From: an uncultured Methylococcales bacterium
Lineage (GTDB): Bacteria; Pseudomonadota; Gammaproteobacteria; Methylococcales; Methylomonadaceae
Assembly (NCBI GenBank): GCA_903902705.1
Contig: CAIUVX010000094.1
Coordinates: 1 to 64,000 of the forward strand
Reading direction: 5' to 3'
DNA length: 64,000 bases
In this document: positions 34,717 to 44,060 of the stretch, piece after piece
Layout of the letters: every line of letters starts with the position of its first letter
Position numbering within the stretch: position 1 is the stretch's first letter
Position numbers and translations under genes: made by a program
The notes under the pieces: model-generated
The model's input: the letters and a program-made list of their open reading frames with translations, nothing else
Databases searched by the model: none
What the model was told of the DNA's origin: nothing

Positions 34717-36705
34717 TTATAGCCCCACAAATTTTTTGGTCACTTTTTTATAAAAAGTAGGTAATGTAATAATAAATTCTGATCCTTGTCCTACTAAACT
34801 ACTTGCTTCAATACTACCACCAAGCACATTACAAAACTTTTTAGTAATAGTTAATCCTAATCCAGTACCACCATATTTACGCGTTGTTGAATTATCTGCC
34901 TGAGTAAATGATTCAAATATTTTATCTAATTGTTCTGCTGTCATGCCAATACCTGTATCTTTAACGCTAAATATGACCCATCCATCACCATTATTAGATG
35001 TTTTGGTAATCGTCAGATTAATTTCACCAGCATCAGTAAATTTATTGGCATTACTTAATAAGTTGAATAAAGCTTGTTTAACTTTGGTTAAATCGGTATA
35101 AAGCGTGCCAATATTATCATTTATATTAATAATTAATTTATTTTCTTTTTTATCTAATAACGGTTGAATAGTAGACGCTATTTCGTGAATAGTTTTAGTT
35201 AAATCAAAGTTTTCAGGATAAATCTCCATTTTACCTGCTTCAATTTTTGATATATCCAGAATATTATTAATCACATCGAGTAAATGTTTACCTGCAATGC
35301 GAATTTTAGTTAAATCAGCAATAAAATCGTTTTGTCCTAAGTCTTCGGCTTCTTCAAGTAACATTTCACTATAGCCAATAATAGCATTCATCGGTGTTCT
35401 TAATTCATGTGACATATTGGCTAAAAAAGCACTTTTAGCCGAATTAGCTTGTTCAGCAACAAGCTGAGCTTGTTGAGCTTTTTGCATGGCTTGTGCTAAT
35501 TCTTGTTCAGTCTGTTTTAATTCAGTAATGTCGGTATGTACTGCGACTGTACCCACATTCCAAACCCGCCGTTCACAGACTTGCATCCATTTTTCATTTT
35601 TCCAGTGATGTATAAAATCTTTTTGTGGATTGTAATGCTTGGCTAGACGTTCTTTTACCCATTCATGACTATTTTCAGTACCATAAACTAATTGATTGTC
35701 CGCTAGGTTTTGAATTAAATCTTTAAATTGTATGCCTTCTTTAACTTTAAAGTGTTCGGTACTCATTAAATTGCGATACATATTGTTACAAACAATTAAA
35801 TGATCATTCATATCATATAAAGCAAACGCATTGGGAATACTTTCAATGGCGGCTAAGGTATGCGTACGACTTATTTGTTCTGATAAGGCGGCTTTTTCCA
35901 GACGTATATCGACAACAGTCACTACTATGGCTAATGAAATAATAAAAAACGCTGCTAGACTGATTCCTAATGTTAGATATTGCGGATTTAATAAAAAATC
36001 AGTGTCGTTAATTGTATTATTACCTAATGAAAAAGTAGTAGATGACATGGCAATATAGTGCATGGCTGCGCCTGCAAATCCCATGGTAATAGCGGAAACG
36101 ATTTTAGCCCATTTAGTGCGGGTATATTTATCAGTGCTTAATACCTTATTGGCATAGAGTGAGGTAATACCCAGCATAGCGGCAACGACCACCGAAATAA
36201 CAAAGCCAGTCATGTCTATTAGCATAATAAGCTCTTTATCACTTTGCATTGTCATCATGCCAATGTAGTGCATCATGCCTATACCTGCTCCCATCAATAC
36301 ACCGTAAAACAACAGTCTTTTTTGACTGACCGTTCTACGGCTAGCAATGTTTAACACAACCACCCCTGCTAGAATGGCAGGAACAACTGAACATAAAGTC
36401 GTTACAAGATCGTATAAAACAATGATGGGGGCGTTATCAGCGGTCTTTAAGGTAAAGGCTAACATACCAATAAAGTGCATCGCCCATACTCCCGTCCCCA
36501 TCGTTAATGCGCCAGCACTTAACCATATTTTTTCAGTCAGGGGATTATCGTCTAACGCGCGGATACGATCTGCTATGCCTAGGGTGGCATAAACGCCTAG
36601 GCAAGAGATAATGACAGAAAGTAAAACTAAACTTTCATCGTAAGAATCATACAGCGTAATTCCACTATGGTGTGGTGTGAAGAGATGCAGTAAATTCACG
36701 TCCAA
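34717..36705 (-). CDS. MHYT-domain sensor histidine kinase
   Basis: A 662-residue membrane kinase. Residues 15-270 carry the seven-helix MHYT sensor, with the motif seen three times (M-H-F-I-G-M, M-H-Y-I-G-M, M-H-Y-I-A-M). This domain has been proposed to bind copper and sense O2, CO or NO. A PAS-like domain (about 285-395), a coiled coil and a kinase core (S-H-E-L-R-T-P-M-N-A and an ATPase lobe with G-G-T-G-L-G-L-T) follow. The start is uncertain: TTG at 36705, or GTG at 36699 with aagg eight bases upstream. A gas- or copper-sensing kinase makes sense in a methanotroph, but the target is unknown. A terminator separates it from the gene upstream. Confidence 0.88.
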   Translation of the reverse strand: MDVNLLHLFTPHHSGITLYDSYDESLVLLSVIISCLGVYATLGIADRIRALDDNPLTEKIWLSAGALTMGTGVWAMHFIGMLAFTLKTADNAPIIVLYDLVTTLCSVVPAILAGVVVLNIASRRTVSQKRLLFYGVLMGAGIGMMHYIGMMTMQSDKELIMLIDMTGFVISVVVAAMLGITSLYANKVLSTDKYTRTKWAKIVSAITMGFAGAAMHYIAMSSTTFSLGNNTINDTDFLLNPQYLTLGISLAAFFIISLAIVVTVVDIRLEKAALSEQISRTHTLAAIESIPNAFALYDMNDHLIVCNNMYRNLMSTEHFKVKEGIQFKDLIQNLADNQLVYGTENSHEWVKERLAKHYNPQKDFIHHWKNEKWMQVCERRVWNVGTVAVHTDITELKQTEQELAQAMQKAQQAQLVAEQANSAKSAFLANMSHELRTPMNAIIGYSEMLLEEAEDLGQNDFIADLTKIRIAGKHLLDVINNILDISKIEAGKMEIYPENFDLTKTIHEIASTIQPLLDKKENKLIININDNIGTLYTDLTKVKQALFNLLSNANKFTDAGEINLTITKTSNNGDGWVIFSVKDTGIGMTAEQLDKIFESFTQADNSTTRKYGGTGLGLTITKKFCNVLGGSIEASSLVGQGSEFIITLPTFYKKVTKKFVGL

Positions 36706-36729
36706 TACCTTGCTTGTGTGCTAAACATA

Positions 36730-36765
36730 TAAAAAAAGCGTATAAAACGAGGATGTTTTATACGC
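36730..36765 (-). terminator. Rho-independent terminator after the DUF3369 gene
   Basis: A perfect 11-bp stem (gcgtataaaac 36738-36748, complement 36755-36765) with a 6-base loop. On the minus strand it is followed by a run of T (complement of the a-run at 36731-36737). It lies ten bases after the stop of the DUF3369-type gene and so ends the hypX transcript before the kinase cluster. Confidence 0.9.
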
Positions 36766-36775
36766 CTTCTACAAG

Positions 36776-37642
36776 CTATTCTGTGCTGGTGTTTTTCCAA
36801 ATACTGGCTAACGCTTGCACAAAACTATACATCAAGGAAATAATGTGATCAGGCGGATTAAACTGGGTTTTAAATAGATAACCCACTTCTACTTGATGCG
36901 GTTTCGCGGTGACTTGAATCAGGTGAAAATTGCCTTCGCTGCGTACATATTTATCACCCGAAAAATCCAGTGGAAAGCCTTCACACTGCGCTAGTTTTTT
37001 ATACAACGCCAAGCCACCATTCGCTAAATACAGAGCCGCTCCGCCTTTAGCATTCACTTCGTCAGCAAATAATACTTGTCCATCAACAATTAGCCATGTA
37101 CTTTCATCCACACCGCCTACGGCAATATGGTGGATAGTTTCAAGTAAGTCGGCACGACTCGCATGGCTATTGACTATCATTTCATTGAGTAAATTAACTG
37201 TTGCCAATGCCATGCCCGAAGATAAAAATTGCCGTACACTGCTTTTAACCAAGGAATACAATTTGTTTTCCGTGGTTTCAACTTTGGTAAAATAACCGCT
37301 GATGTCGTAACGGTCTATGACTTCACGTTCAGGTGCCATACCAGGTTGACCTGTGCGAATAAAAAGCTGACTGACCTTATTTTCCATTTCTTCACGAATA
37401 TACTGACAAAGTTCCAAGCCCGCGCTGTCTGTTTCCATCACCACATCAATAAACGCAACCGCCAAACAACTGCTTAACTCCAGATTATCCTGAAATAACG
37501 CAATCGCTTCAGCTTTACTGGCAGCGGTGACAATTTTTAACGGCAAGTCATAAACCTTGATTGAGCGCATCGCAAGCTTTGAAACACTCAGCACGTCTGG
37601 TTCATCGTCTACTAATAGCACAACCCATTCTTTAAAAAACAT
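36776..37642 (-). CDS. DUF3369-type response regulator without output enzyme
   Basis: A 288-residue protein. Residues 8-135 are a receiver-like domain (L-L-V-D-D-E-P-D-V, then A-F-I-D-V-V-M-E-T). It is followed by the R-T-G-Q-P-G-M-A-P-E-R-E-V-I segment typical of proteins that carry a DUF3369 domain, and by a DUF3369-like region to the C terminus. Family members often end in HD-GYP or EAL domains; this one does not. It follows hypX after 24 bases on the same strand, with gaggag before its ATG, and a terminator comes straight after it. It may link the hypX product to signalling, but no partner kinase is certain. Confidence 0.8.
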   Translation of the reverse strand: MFFKEWVVLLVDDEPDVLSVSKLAMRSIKVYDLPLKIVTAASKAEAIALFQDNLELSSCLAVAFIDVVMETDSAGLELCQYIREEMENKVSQLFIRTGQPGMAPEREVIDRYDISGYFTKVETTENKLYSLVKSSVRQFLSSGMALATVNLLNEMIVNSHASRADLLETIHHIAVGGVDESTWLIVDGQVLFADEVNAKGGAALYLANGGLALYKKLAQCEGFPLDFSGDKYVRSEGNFHLIQVTAKPHQVEVGYLFKTQFNPPDHIISLMYSFVQALASIWKNTSTE

Positions 37643-37666
37643 AATATCCTCCTCATTACCCTGAAT

Positions 37667-39460
37667 TTAATAATTCAACGGTTTTCTCAGTTCATGGAAA
37701 TTAGCGGTATTTAGTTGTAAATGTTTCGCTAAATAAGCCGCTGTTTCTTTGGGACGAATCTTGTGAACAAAGTTGTAACGTGCTTCGTGATAAGTATGAT
37801 CGCCGCCGTAAAAGCTGGGATAAAAATTCATTTTCATGCGTTTTAATTCGGCGGCACGGTAAGCAGACAGTGGCTTAATGGCTTCATCTTTTTTGCGCAA
37901 CTCATTTTTAGCCTGTAACTGCTGAGCAAAATCTGCGCTATTGGCAAGTGCTTCTGCACGTTGGCGTAATTCTGCTAAATAGTCATCCCACTCTTCAGGC
38001 AAGGTGTCATCGATTAAGCCAATTGCTTTGGCTTTTTGCATTCCAATCGGTAACGGAATATCAGTCAATTCGATAGCGTGTCCAATGCCGACCCGCTTGG
38101 GCAGTAAATACGTCCAATATTCTGAACCGTATAAGCCCATGGTTTTATAATGCGGGTTCATCATCACACCTGCGCGAGCAAATACTTTATCTGCTGCCAA
38201 GGTCATAATCACACCGCCCGCACCCGCTGAACCATAAACCGCTGAAATGACCAACTGATTTGGCGTATTGATAATTTCCAACACCGCATCATCAATCGCA
38301 TTGATGTTGCGCCATGATTCATCGGCAGGTTTTTTTGCCACTTCAATCATATTGAGATGAACGCCGTTTGACCAAAAATCCGTGCCGCCCATGAGTACAA
38401 TCACTTTGGTAGCGCGTTTTTTGGCTTCACTGTACGCTAGACGTAAGCGTTGGCATTGCTCGGTACTCATCGCGCCATTGTGGAAATTAAAATATAAATA
38501 ACCGACTTGATTATTTTCCTCGTACCAAATTTCTTTAAAGGTTTCCGCTTTGTCCATGTACAACAATTCGATAGGCGATTCTGGCACGTCTTTGAGTTTG
38601 GCTTCGCCCAATATGAGCGTAGCGGGTAATTTATAATCGGGTTTATTCAGTGAGGTTATGCGCGTGAGAAAGGATTGCCCATCTATTTTTTTGCGTTTTA
38701 AATGTGAAATCCAGATTGCACCATCAACAGCGGCACGGCAAATTGCACCATGCCGTTTAGCAATAATCTCACCTGGTTTCCAACCGCGTAAGCACTCTTC
38801 TTTGTGAACACCAAACAGATAAAACTCTTCACCGCCAATAGTGTCTAAGACACCTGGAAAACTATCAGCCGCATTAATTTTGCGCATAATTATGTCAACG
38901 GTATCGGTTTCCCAGTTGATTTTTCTTTCTGGCTGTTTCATTAAAGGACGCAACGTGCCTTTTACATCGGGTTTACCGACATCGAGTTTTTCGGGTGTGA
39001 AGGATTTGCTGATAAATTTTTCCAACATCTCCAATATTACTTTAATCGCAGTTCCAGTGACTTCATGCCGATAAAGACTGGCTTTGGCTGCCTTACGCAT
39101 TTTGAAAGTTGCTGTTGCCCAAATATCACCTGCATCCATTTCCTCGGCTGCTTCTAAAGCGGTGACTCCCCATTCGGTTAAATTGTCGGTAATTGCCCAA
39201 TCCAATGAAGACGGCCCTCTGTCGCCTTTAATACCTGGGTGGATAATGATACAAAGATGCTTTTGCCAAATCGTTTCTGGCACACGTTCTTTTAAAAAAG
39301 GACAGATAATCAAATCGGGTTGGAATAATTCCACCGAATGTTCCATGACTTCTGCGCTGATGGCTAAGGTGATTGACACTTCATAACCGCGTGACACTAA
39401 TTCGATATGAGTACGCTGGCATAAACCGTTATAAGATGATGTTATCAGTAATATTCGCAC
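37667..39460 (-). CDS. hypX: HypX/HoxX hydrogenase maturation protein
   Basis: A 597-residue bifunctional enzyme. The N-terminal half resembles methionyl-tRNA formyltransferase: I-I-H-P-G-I-K-G-D-R-G-P-S-S-L-D-W and W-G-V-T-A-L-E-A. The C-terminal half is an enoyl-CoA-hydratase fold (G-G-T-D-F-W-S-N-G-V-H-L-N, A-V-Y-G-S-A-G-A-G-G-V). HypX takes a formyl group from N10-formyl-tetrahydrofolate through formyl-CoA and releases CO, which becomes the CO ligand of [NiFe]-hydrogenase made in air. The start is a GTG preceded by gggg. No hydrogenase structural or hyp gene is in the window, so those must lie elsewhere if the protein is used for this purpose. Confidence 0.9.
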   Translation of the reverse strand: MRILLITSSYNGLCQRTHIELVSRGYEVSITLAISAEVMEHSVELFQPDLIICPFLKERVPETIWQKHLCIIIHPGIKGDRGPSSLDWAITDNLTEWGVTALEAAEEMDAGDIWATATFKMRKAAKASLYRHEVTGTAIKVILEMLEKFISKSFTPEKLDVGKPDVKGTLRPLMKQPERKINWETDTVDIIMRKINAADSFPGVLDTIGGEEFYLFGVHKEECLRGWKPGEIIAKRHGAICRAAVDGAIWISHLKRKKIDGQSFLTRITSLNKPDYKLPATLILGEAKLKDVPESPIELLYMDKAETFKEIWYEENNQVGYLYFNFHNGAMSTEQCQRLRLAYSEAKKRATKVIVLMGGTDFWSNGVHLNMIEVAKKPADESWRNINAIDDAVLEIINTPNQLVISAVYGSAGAGGVIMTLAADKVFARAGVMMNPHYKTMGLYGSEYWTYLLPKRVGIGHAIELTDIPLPIGMQKAKAIGLIDDTLPEEWDDYLAELRQRAEALANSADFAQQLQAKNELRKKDEAIKPLSAYRAAELKRMKMNFYPSFYGGDHTYHEARYNFVHKIRPKETAAYLAKHLQLNTANFHELRKPLNY

Positions 39461-39880
39461 TTTTTTCCCCTGTCTATAGCTGGTTTTTATTTTATTATTT
39501 TCGCTACAAGTTGCCAGTTCGATGCGTGGTAATCGTAAACTCTATAAATTTAGAATTACGTTATTACAATATTTTTAGATACTTTCAGTGAACTGGACTT
39601 ACATGAGCCTAGCATAATAATTTTATCGCCTGCAATATTAAAAATAGAATGGTATTTTAAGTGAGTTACAGGTTTTACCCACTACCCGACAGCCGACCAT
39701 CTTACGGGTTGATTTTGAACAGATTATCTACGCGCTTTCGTCATAAATCAATATCGGCTAGTTATCAGTTTTATCCAAAGGCTATTATTGGCTCGCCATT
39801 GTGAATAGTTTCTTGAATTTGTTTGATACATCCCGCTATCAAAAAATACATCGCCTGTTTTAACTAATGCCAACCAATTT
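39461..39880. other. Non-coding region upstream of hypX
   Basis: About 420 bases with frequent stops in all frames. The part next to 39460 should contain the hypX promoter. The part near 39661-39880 may be the eroded 5' half of the Uma2 gene that follows, but I cannot align it convincingly. Confidence 0.4.
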
Positions 39881-40236
39881 TTTTATCCTGATGTGATGGT
39901 GGTCTGTGACGATAAAACCGACAATTCCTATTACACCGAATCACCGATTTTATTAGTTGAAGTGCTGTCAAAATCCACGCGCCGCACCGATGAAACCATT
40001 AAGCGCGTAGCTTATTCGTCATTACCGAGTGTGCAGGAATAGGTATGTGTGAGCAGGATTTTGTTGACGTAGAAATATGCAGACGCTCTTCGGGTTGGGT
40101 ATCGAATCATTATTTTCTAGGCGATGATGTGTGGTTTGAATCCTTGGATTTTAACTTAGCGGTAGAGGAAATCTATCGCTGGGTTGAAAATGAAGACATG
40201 GCGGCGTTTTTACAGGCGCGTAAGTTGGGTGATTAG
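39881..40236 (+). pseudogene. Broken Uma2-family (DUF820) nuclease gene
   Basis: From 39881 the frame reads F-Y-P-D-V-M-V-V-C-D then I-L-L-V-E-V-L-S-K-S-T, which are the catalytic Asp and Glu segments of Uma2-like PD-(D/E)XK proteins, and on to S-S-L-P-S-V-Q-E. A TAG at 40040 stops it where a Tyr codon is expected, and the remaining C-terminal part (V-D-V-E-I-C-R-R, Y-F-L-G-D-D-V-W-F-E-S-L) continues in another frame from 40045. So there is one nonsense change plus a frameshift. The N-terminal portion is not recognisable. Confidence 0.75.
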
Positions 40237-40239
40237 AAT

Positions 40240-40498
40240 GTTTCGTTTCCAAACTGGAGTTTGGAAACGAGACATTTGGAATAATCATTTAGCAGTGACT
40301 TGTAAAGCGCGAAGCGAAACCTATCATTTACGCGGATTTGTGATGTGTTTCGCAAGCTCTACCCATCTTAGGGGTTCAAAAAACATCAAAACGTTATTTT
40401 TTAACTTATTGATTTATATATGATACTGGAGTCAAAACTCATAATTTTTGACTCCAAAATCGAATACTTTCACAGTCTCCAGAGCTTGGGAACGAGAC
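40240..40498. repeat. Hairpin repeats (ttggaaacgagac family)
   Basis: Positions 40240-40273 form a 16-bp hairpin with one mismatch and a two-base loop (arms gtttcgtttccaaact / agtttggaaacgagac). A related half (ttgggaacgagac) occurs at about 40485-40498, and another (ttggaacgagac) at 58254-58265. A separate perfect 10-bp hairpin, ggagtcaaaa / ttttgactcc, lies at 40428-40455. None has a terminator-like T-run. Confidence 0.65.
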
Positions 40499-40509
40499 AA
40501 TCTACACAG

Positions 40510-42867
40510 CTACGCGGTGTTTTCCGTTTGAATTTCTAAAGCACTCCAAAATGCTGGATTTATATGATATATGATATTTTTTCCATTCATGCTGCGCTTA
40601 CTTTGCAACGCTTTTAATCGCTTCATATCATAATCGACCGTGTAAACATATGCTATTTCACCATTGTCACGCATCACTCCAAAAACACCAAACCACATTA
40701 AAGTATCAATTATCTCTTCATTTCTACTTGGTTCTTTTAACGATTCTGTTAATAAGTGATTAACATCGTCTCTTGTTATTATGTTGGTACATTCTGTAAA
40801 AACATATAGTAAACCATCAACATTTTTTACAACATCCTCTATTTCAAGATTTATTTCAGATACACAATCCTTTGAATACAATGACACGCCTTTATCTATA
40901 TCGCCTTCTTCAATTCTTGTGTGACCAAGGTTCATTGCAATGCTTTTGCAGTGATTGATAAGATTTAATAGATATCGTGGTCTCATTAGACTTCTATCAA
41001 TAATATACTGAGACGTTTCCTCGCCTCGAATGTGGGTAACAAACACTTGAGCCCATAAGTCATTAAAACTATCGTTTTCGCGACCATGACTTATCATCCG
41101 TTTTCTTAACATTTCTCTTAATAAATCCGCATCCTGCCAGTCAACTGATATCACAAATTCTTTACCACGATCTGCTGTTTCTCGTATCAATAAGTCATAG
41201 ACATCATTTCTCAGAAACACAATTGTATGACATTCAAACCCTCTCCTAGATATCCAATGCTCTATTTTTCTGCTTGCATCCAGTAAACACCTGATTATTA
41301 TTAAGTCTATAGCTTCTAATCCATGTGTTGGCCAACCTTTATCAAGATTATCTATCAATATCCATAAGCCTTCTTTGTAACGCATATAGTTGAGTATGTC
41401 ATTGCGTACGATATCCAAATCGTACCGATAAATAAGTTCAGTTATCTCTGCATTGTTTAGTGAAATATTACAACCTTCTTTTCCTAGCTCTAAATATTTG
41501 TTCTCAAGACTCTGGGTTAATTTAAGTAGTCTTTCTGCAAAATCACCTTCAAATAAAAGAGTATCTTGTTTATATCTGTTATATATATCAAGATACGCTT
41601 CTGAAATTTTATGGTCATATTCATGGTATTTGCGATCATATTTGACAATTCCCGCGCATACTTCCATTAATAAAACGTACTCCCAAAAAGCAGTTACCGT
41701 GTGTTCCAATGTCCCCCTATCTAACATATTTAACACTTGTCTTTTAAAGTTAAGCAGTTGGTATCCTTCTGGCTTAAGATCAAGCACTACTTTCTTTCGT
41801 TGTGCATAGATAGCGTTTCTCACCATAAAGAAAATTGCACTTTTTCCTGTTCCTTTTCTTCCTTTTACTAAACGCCCTTCACCTCGTAAAACTCTGTTAA
41901 ATTCACTGGTTTTCAGATAGTAAGACCTTAGATTTGTGAGCTCGTTTTCTGCGGCACTGGCACCCAAATCCAATTCTTGAAGAAATGACTTGCTGTTAGC
42001 GAACCACTGATTACGATCTTTGTACAATTTATTTTGTACATCAACTGCAAACTTGTGAATATGCGCATCAATTTGGTCGGGAAACTTATATGTTTTCACT
42101 AAGTCGCGATAATCCAGTGGAATAGGTGCATCGCCTGACTGGATTAGTAATACAATTTTGTTCATTGCAGCCCCTAGCCCAGCGATGAAGGCAGCTCTAA
42201 GGTTGTGTAGTTTCGAATCTAAGTTCTGAGGAGGTAACAATGGAATAATGATTCCAATAGATTGAGAAACTTGCCTTATGGCTTCGTCACATGAAATACG
42301 CATTTGTTCATTCGGATCAAAGCTCCTGTAAAACAAACGTGCTTTTTTTACATTAGATTTAAGACGAGAAATTGCGTCTGAATTATATAGTGCCCCCAGC
42401 ATGTATACAGGTGAACCCCTGTTAGTCTCTGTCTCTATTGTGAGCGAATATAGAGGCGACAAATTATCCACATCCTCAAGATATTTCAACAGTTCGGCAG
42501 AATTAGCATACTCGACATACCCAATCGTATCTAGTAATCCAAGCTTATTGAATTCATCTTGCTCAATAAAATATTCTGGATTTAGTGTTAGCAGTATTTT
42601 TTTTCGTAAACCAATAGCATAACCTATTTCATAGATGACATTAAAATTAAGTACCGATATATCGGCAGCAAAAATATCACTTTCTTTAATTTGCCTCATA
42701 ATTTCATGAATAATAAATTGTCCATTTACATTACTTTCTTTCCATGTTTTATAATTAACTAGTGCAGAGTTTCTGTTTACGTTTTTAACAGATCGTTCTA
42801 TACAGTCACCTAAAATATTAGGAGATGATGGATACGCAAAGAATCCCTTTTCTTTTTTTATGCTCAT
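40510..42867 (-). CDS. Sll1717-type P-loop ATPase with N-terminal TIR/NDT-like domains
   Basis: A 785-residue protein. Residues 5-105 form a Rossmann-like nucleotide-hydrolase domain: D-I-F-A-A-D-I-S-V-L-N-F-N-V-I-Y-E-I-G-Y-A-I-G-L-R-K, with the conserved Glu of TIR-like and nucleoside-deoxyribosyltransferase-like folds. A second similar region follows at about 150-290. The P-loop ATPase starts near residue 330 with Walker A G-R-K-G-T-G-K-S (336-343) and Walker B L-W-I-L-I-D-N-L-D near residue 510. A helical C-terminal part (about 600-785) may contain a winged helix. The whole fits the 'P-loop ATPase, Sll1717 family', which is STAND-like. It is the last gene of a three-gene operon with a membrane protein and a TIR-like protein. 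Such composition points to phage defence, inferred only. Confidence 0.8.
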   Translation of the reverse strand: MSIKKEKGFFAYPSSPNILGDCIERSVKNVNRNSALVNYKTWKESNVNGQFIIHEIMRQIKESDIFAADISVLNFNVIYEIGYAIGLRKKILLTLNPEYFIEQDEFNKLGLLDTIGYVEYANSAELLKYLEDVDNLSPLYSLTIETETNRGSPVYMLGALYNSDAISRLKSNVKKARLFYRSFDPNEQMRISCDEAIRQVSQSIGIIIPLLPPQNLDSKLHNLRAAFIAGLGAAMNKIVLLIQSGDAPIPLDYRDLVKTYKFPDQIDAHIHKFAVDVQNKLYKDRNQWFANSKSFLQELDLGASAAENELTNLRSYYLKTSEFNRVLRGEGRLVKGRKGTGKSAIFFMVRNAIYAQRKKVVLDLKPEGYQLLNFKRQVLNMLDRGTLEHTVTAFWEYVLLMEVCAGIVKYDRKYHEYDHKISEAYLDIYNRYKQDTLLFEGDFAERLLKLTQSLENKYLELGKEGCNISLNNAEITELIYRYDLDIVRNDILNYMRYKEGLWILIDNLDKGWPTHGLEAIDLIIIRCLLDASRKIEHWISRRGFECHTIVFLRNDVYDLLIRETADRGKEFVISVDWQDADLLREMLRKRMISHGRENDSFNDLWAQVFVTHIRGEETSQYIIDRSLMRPRYLLNLINHCKSIAMNLGHTRIEEGDIDKGVSLYSKDCVSEINLEIEDVVKNVDGLLYVFTECTNIITRDDVNHLLTESLKEPSRNEEIIDTLMWFGVFGVMRDNGEIAYVYTVDYDMKRLKALQSKRSMNGKNIIYHINPAFWSALEIQTENTA

Positions 42868-42958
42868 TTTATTTTATCCTTCAAAGGCAACTATTTAGTA
42901 TGGTAGATACAAGCCCGCATGAATTAGATGCGAAATGTGGGAAAACGATGTACTTCCT

Positions 42959-43642
42959 CTAGCGAATCCGCAAAATTCGCAAGATTTCGTGGAGTTTGTT
43001 GGACAGAATTGTTGGTAACTCGCGTAATAGTGAATTGTGCCGATTATAAAGATAAAGAATTGTCGATATACCAACAAGTAAACAGGGAACAATTCCTAGT
43101 ATCATTGACGGACTAAGTGTTTTAAGTGTTTGGTACTTTGATATATCACTGTCAATTCTGATTTTAATGCACAGTAAGACTATCAATGGAAACGCAAGAG
43201 TATATAGTAACCCTATCCATTTCGAGAATATTGGATATTCATTGAGATATGATTTTCCTTCTCTTGTAAATGCAAGTGTTCCCGCGTAGTTGCGGTTAAT
43301 TATATCCTCCAGATTATGGAGGTAGTTATATTGCCGTTCAATTTGAATAACAGTTTGATAATACCTAGAAGAAAATCCAAATAGAAGAAGCGAAAGTAGC
43401 GTTTCAAATAGGCTTGAATGCTTGTCGATGCTTATATCTAATTGCTTGTTAAGGAGACTACTCATATTGTCATTCACCAATTCGGTTGAAGTCACTTGCA
43501 ACGAAAAAAGTGCAAGTATAACTAACAGCGCATAAAACAACATTTCGCGTTGTTTCACGCTGGCAAGGTGAATTTCGTAGCTATCTTTGTAATGAGAGCA
43601 GAGATTATTCAACTCTGCTTCTTGTAATTTATTTTGCGGCAT
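42959..43642 (-). CDS. Small polytopic membrane protein, putative effector
   Basis: A 227-residue protein I do not recognise by name. Hydrophobic segments lie near residues 33-52, 83-98, 140-160 and 178-200, with a charged helix (Q-I-E-R-Q-Y-N-Y-L-H-N-L) between the middle two. This recalls SLATT-type two-TM modules that act as membrane effectors beside nucleotide-signalling enzymes, but similarity is not firm. Its start overlaps the stop of the TIR-like gene by 14 bases, and the ATPase gene begins 91 bases further on. In this setting it could be the pore or membrane-disrupting arm of the system. Confidence 0.7.
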   Translation of the reverse strand: MPQNKLQEAELNNLCSHYKDSYEIHLASVKQREMLFYALLVILALFSLQVTSTELVNDNMSSLLNKQLDISIDKHSSLFETLLSLLLFGFSSRYYQTVIQIERQYNYLHNLEDIINRNYAGTLAFTREGKSYLNEYPIFSKWIGLLYTLAFPLIVLLCIKIRIDSDISKYQTLKTLSPSMILGIVPCLLVGISTILYLYNRHNSLLRELPTILSNKLHEILRILRIR

Positions 43643-44060
43643 CGTTTAACGCCTTGACGATTGCTTCTTGAGTAAAGCTCATCGCCCAACTAGCACCAGA
43701 ATTTAGTAGCTGTTCTGGACTTTCGTATGCCTTATCAAGTTTGACTGCAACTAGCTTGTTTTTATGTTCTTTGCTTTTTGCGACTTCATAATTCAGCCAG
43801 TTTTTATAGCCAATCTCTTTATGATCCTTGTGTTGCTTATTGGCTTCTTTGCCAACGAGGACAACCGTGTAGTTGGCTTCGTTAATTTTTTTGGATAAAA
43901 CTTGCTTAACAACAGGCACTGACCAACTATTAATTTCAGTAGAGGAAAGGTCACTGAAATAAAAATCAAAATTTGGATTTGCATCCCACGCTTTTAACAG
44001 AGCTTTATAGTGTTTGTCATTATCGTAGTCAAAACTGACGAAAACTTTTTTCTTAGCCAT
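43629..44060 (-). CDS. TIR-like (MTH538/ThsB, DUF1863) protein
   Basis: A 143-residue protein of the MTH538 TIR-like family: K-K-V-F-V-S-F-D-Y-D-N-D at the N terminus, then A-W-D-A-N-P-N-F-D-F-Y-F-S-D, a K-K-I-N-E-A-N-Y-T-V-V-L-V-G segment and Y-K-N-W-L-N-Y-E-V-A-K-S-K-E with the Glu expected in the active site. In Thoeris defence, ThsB proteins of this class turn NAD+ into a cyclic ADP-ribose signal when phage attacks. I prefer the ATG at 44060 with aggtga five bases upstream; a GTG at 44069 overlaps that site. It is first in the operon and overlaps the membrane-protein gene. Confidence 0.85.
   Translation of the reverse strand: MAKKKVFVSFDYDNDKHYKALLKAWDANPNFDFYFSDLSSTEINSWSVPVVKQVLSKKINEANYTVVLVGKEANKQHKDHKEIGYKNWLNYEVAKSKEHKNKLVAVKLDKAYESPEQLLNSGASWAMSFTQEAIVKALNDAAK

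Noticed and set aside
40428-40455. Perfect 10-bp hairpin as the terminator of the TIR-like operon
   Set aside because: No T-run follows on the minus strand, so intrinsic termination is not supported.
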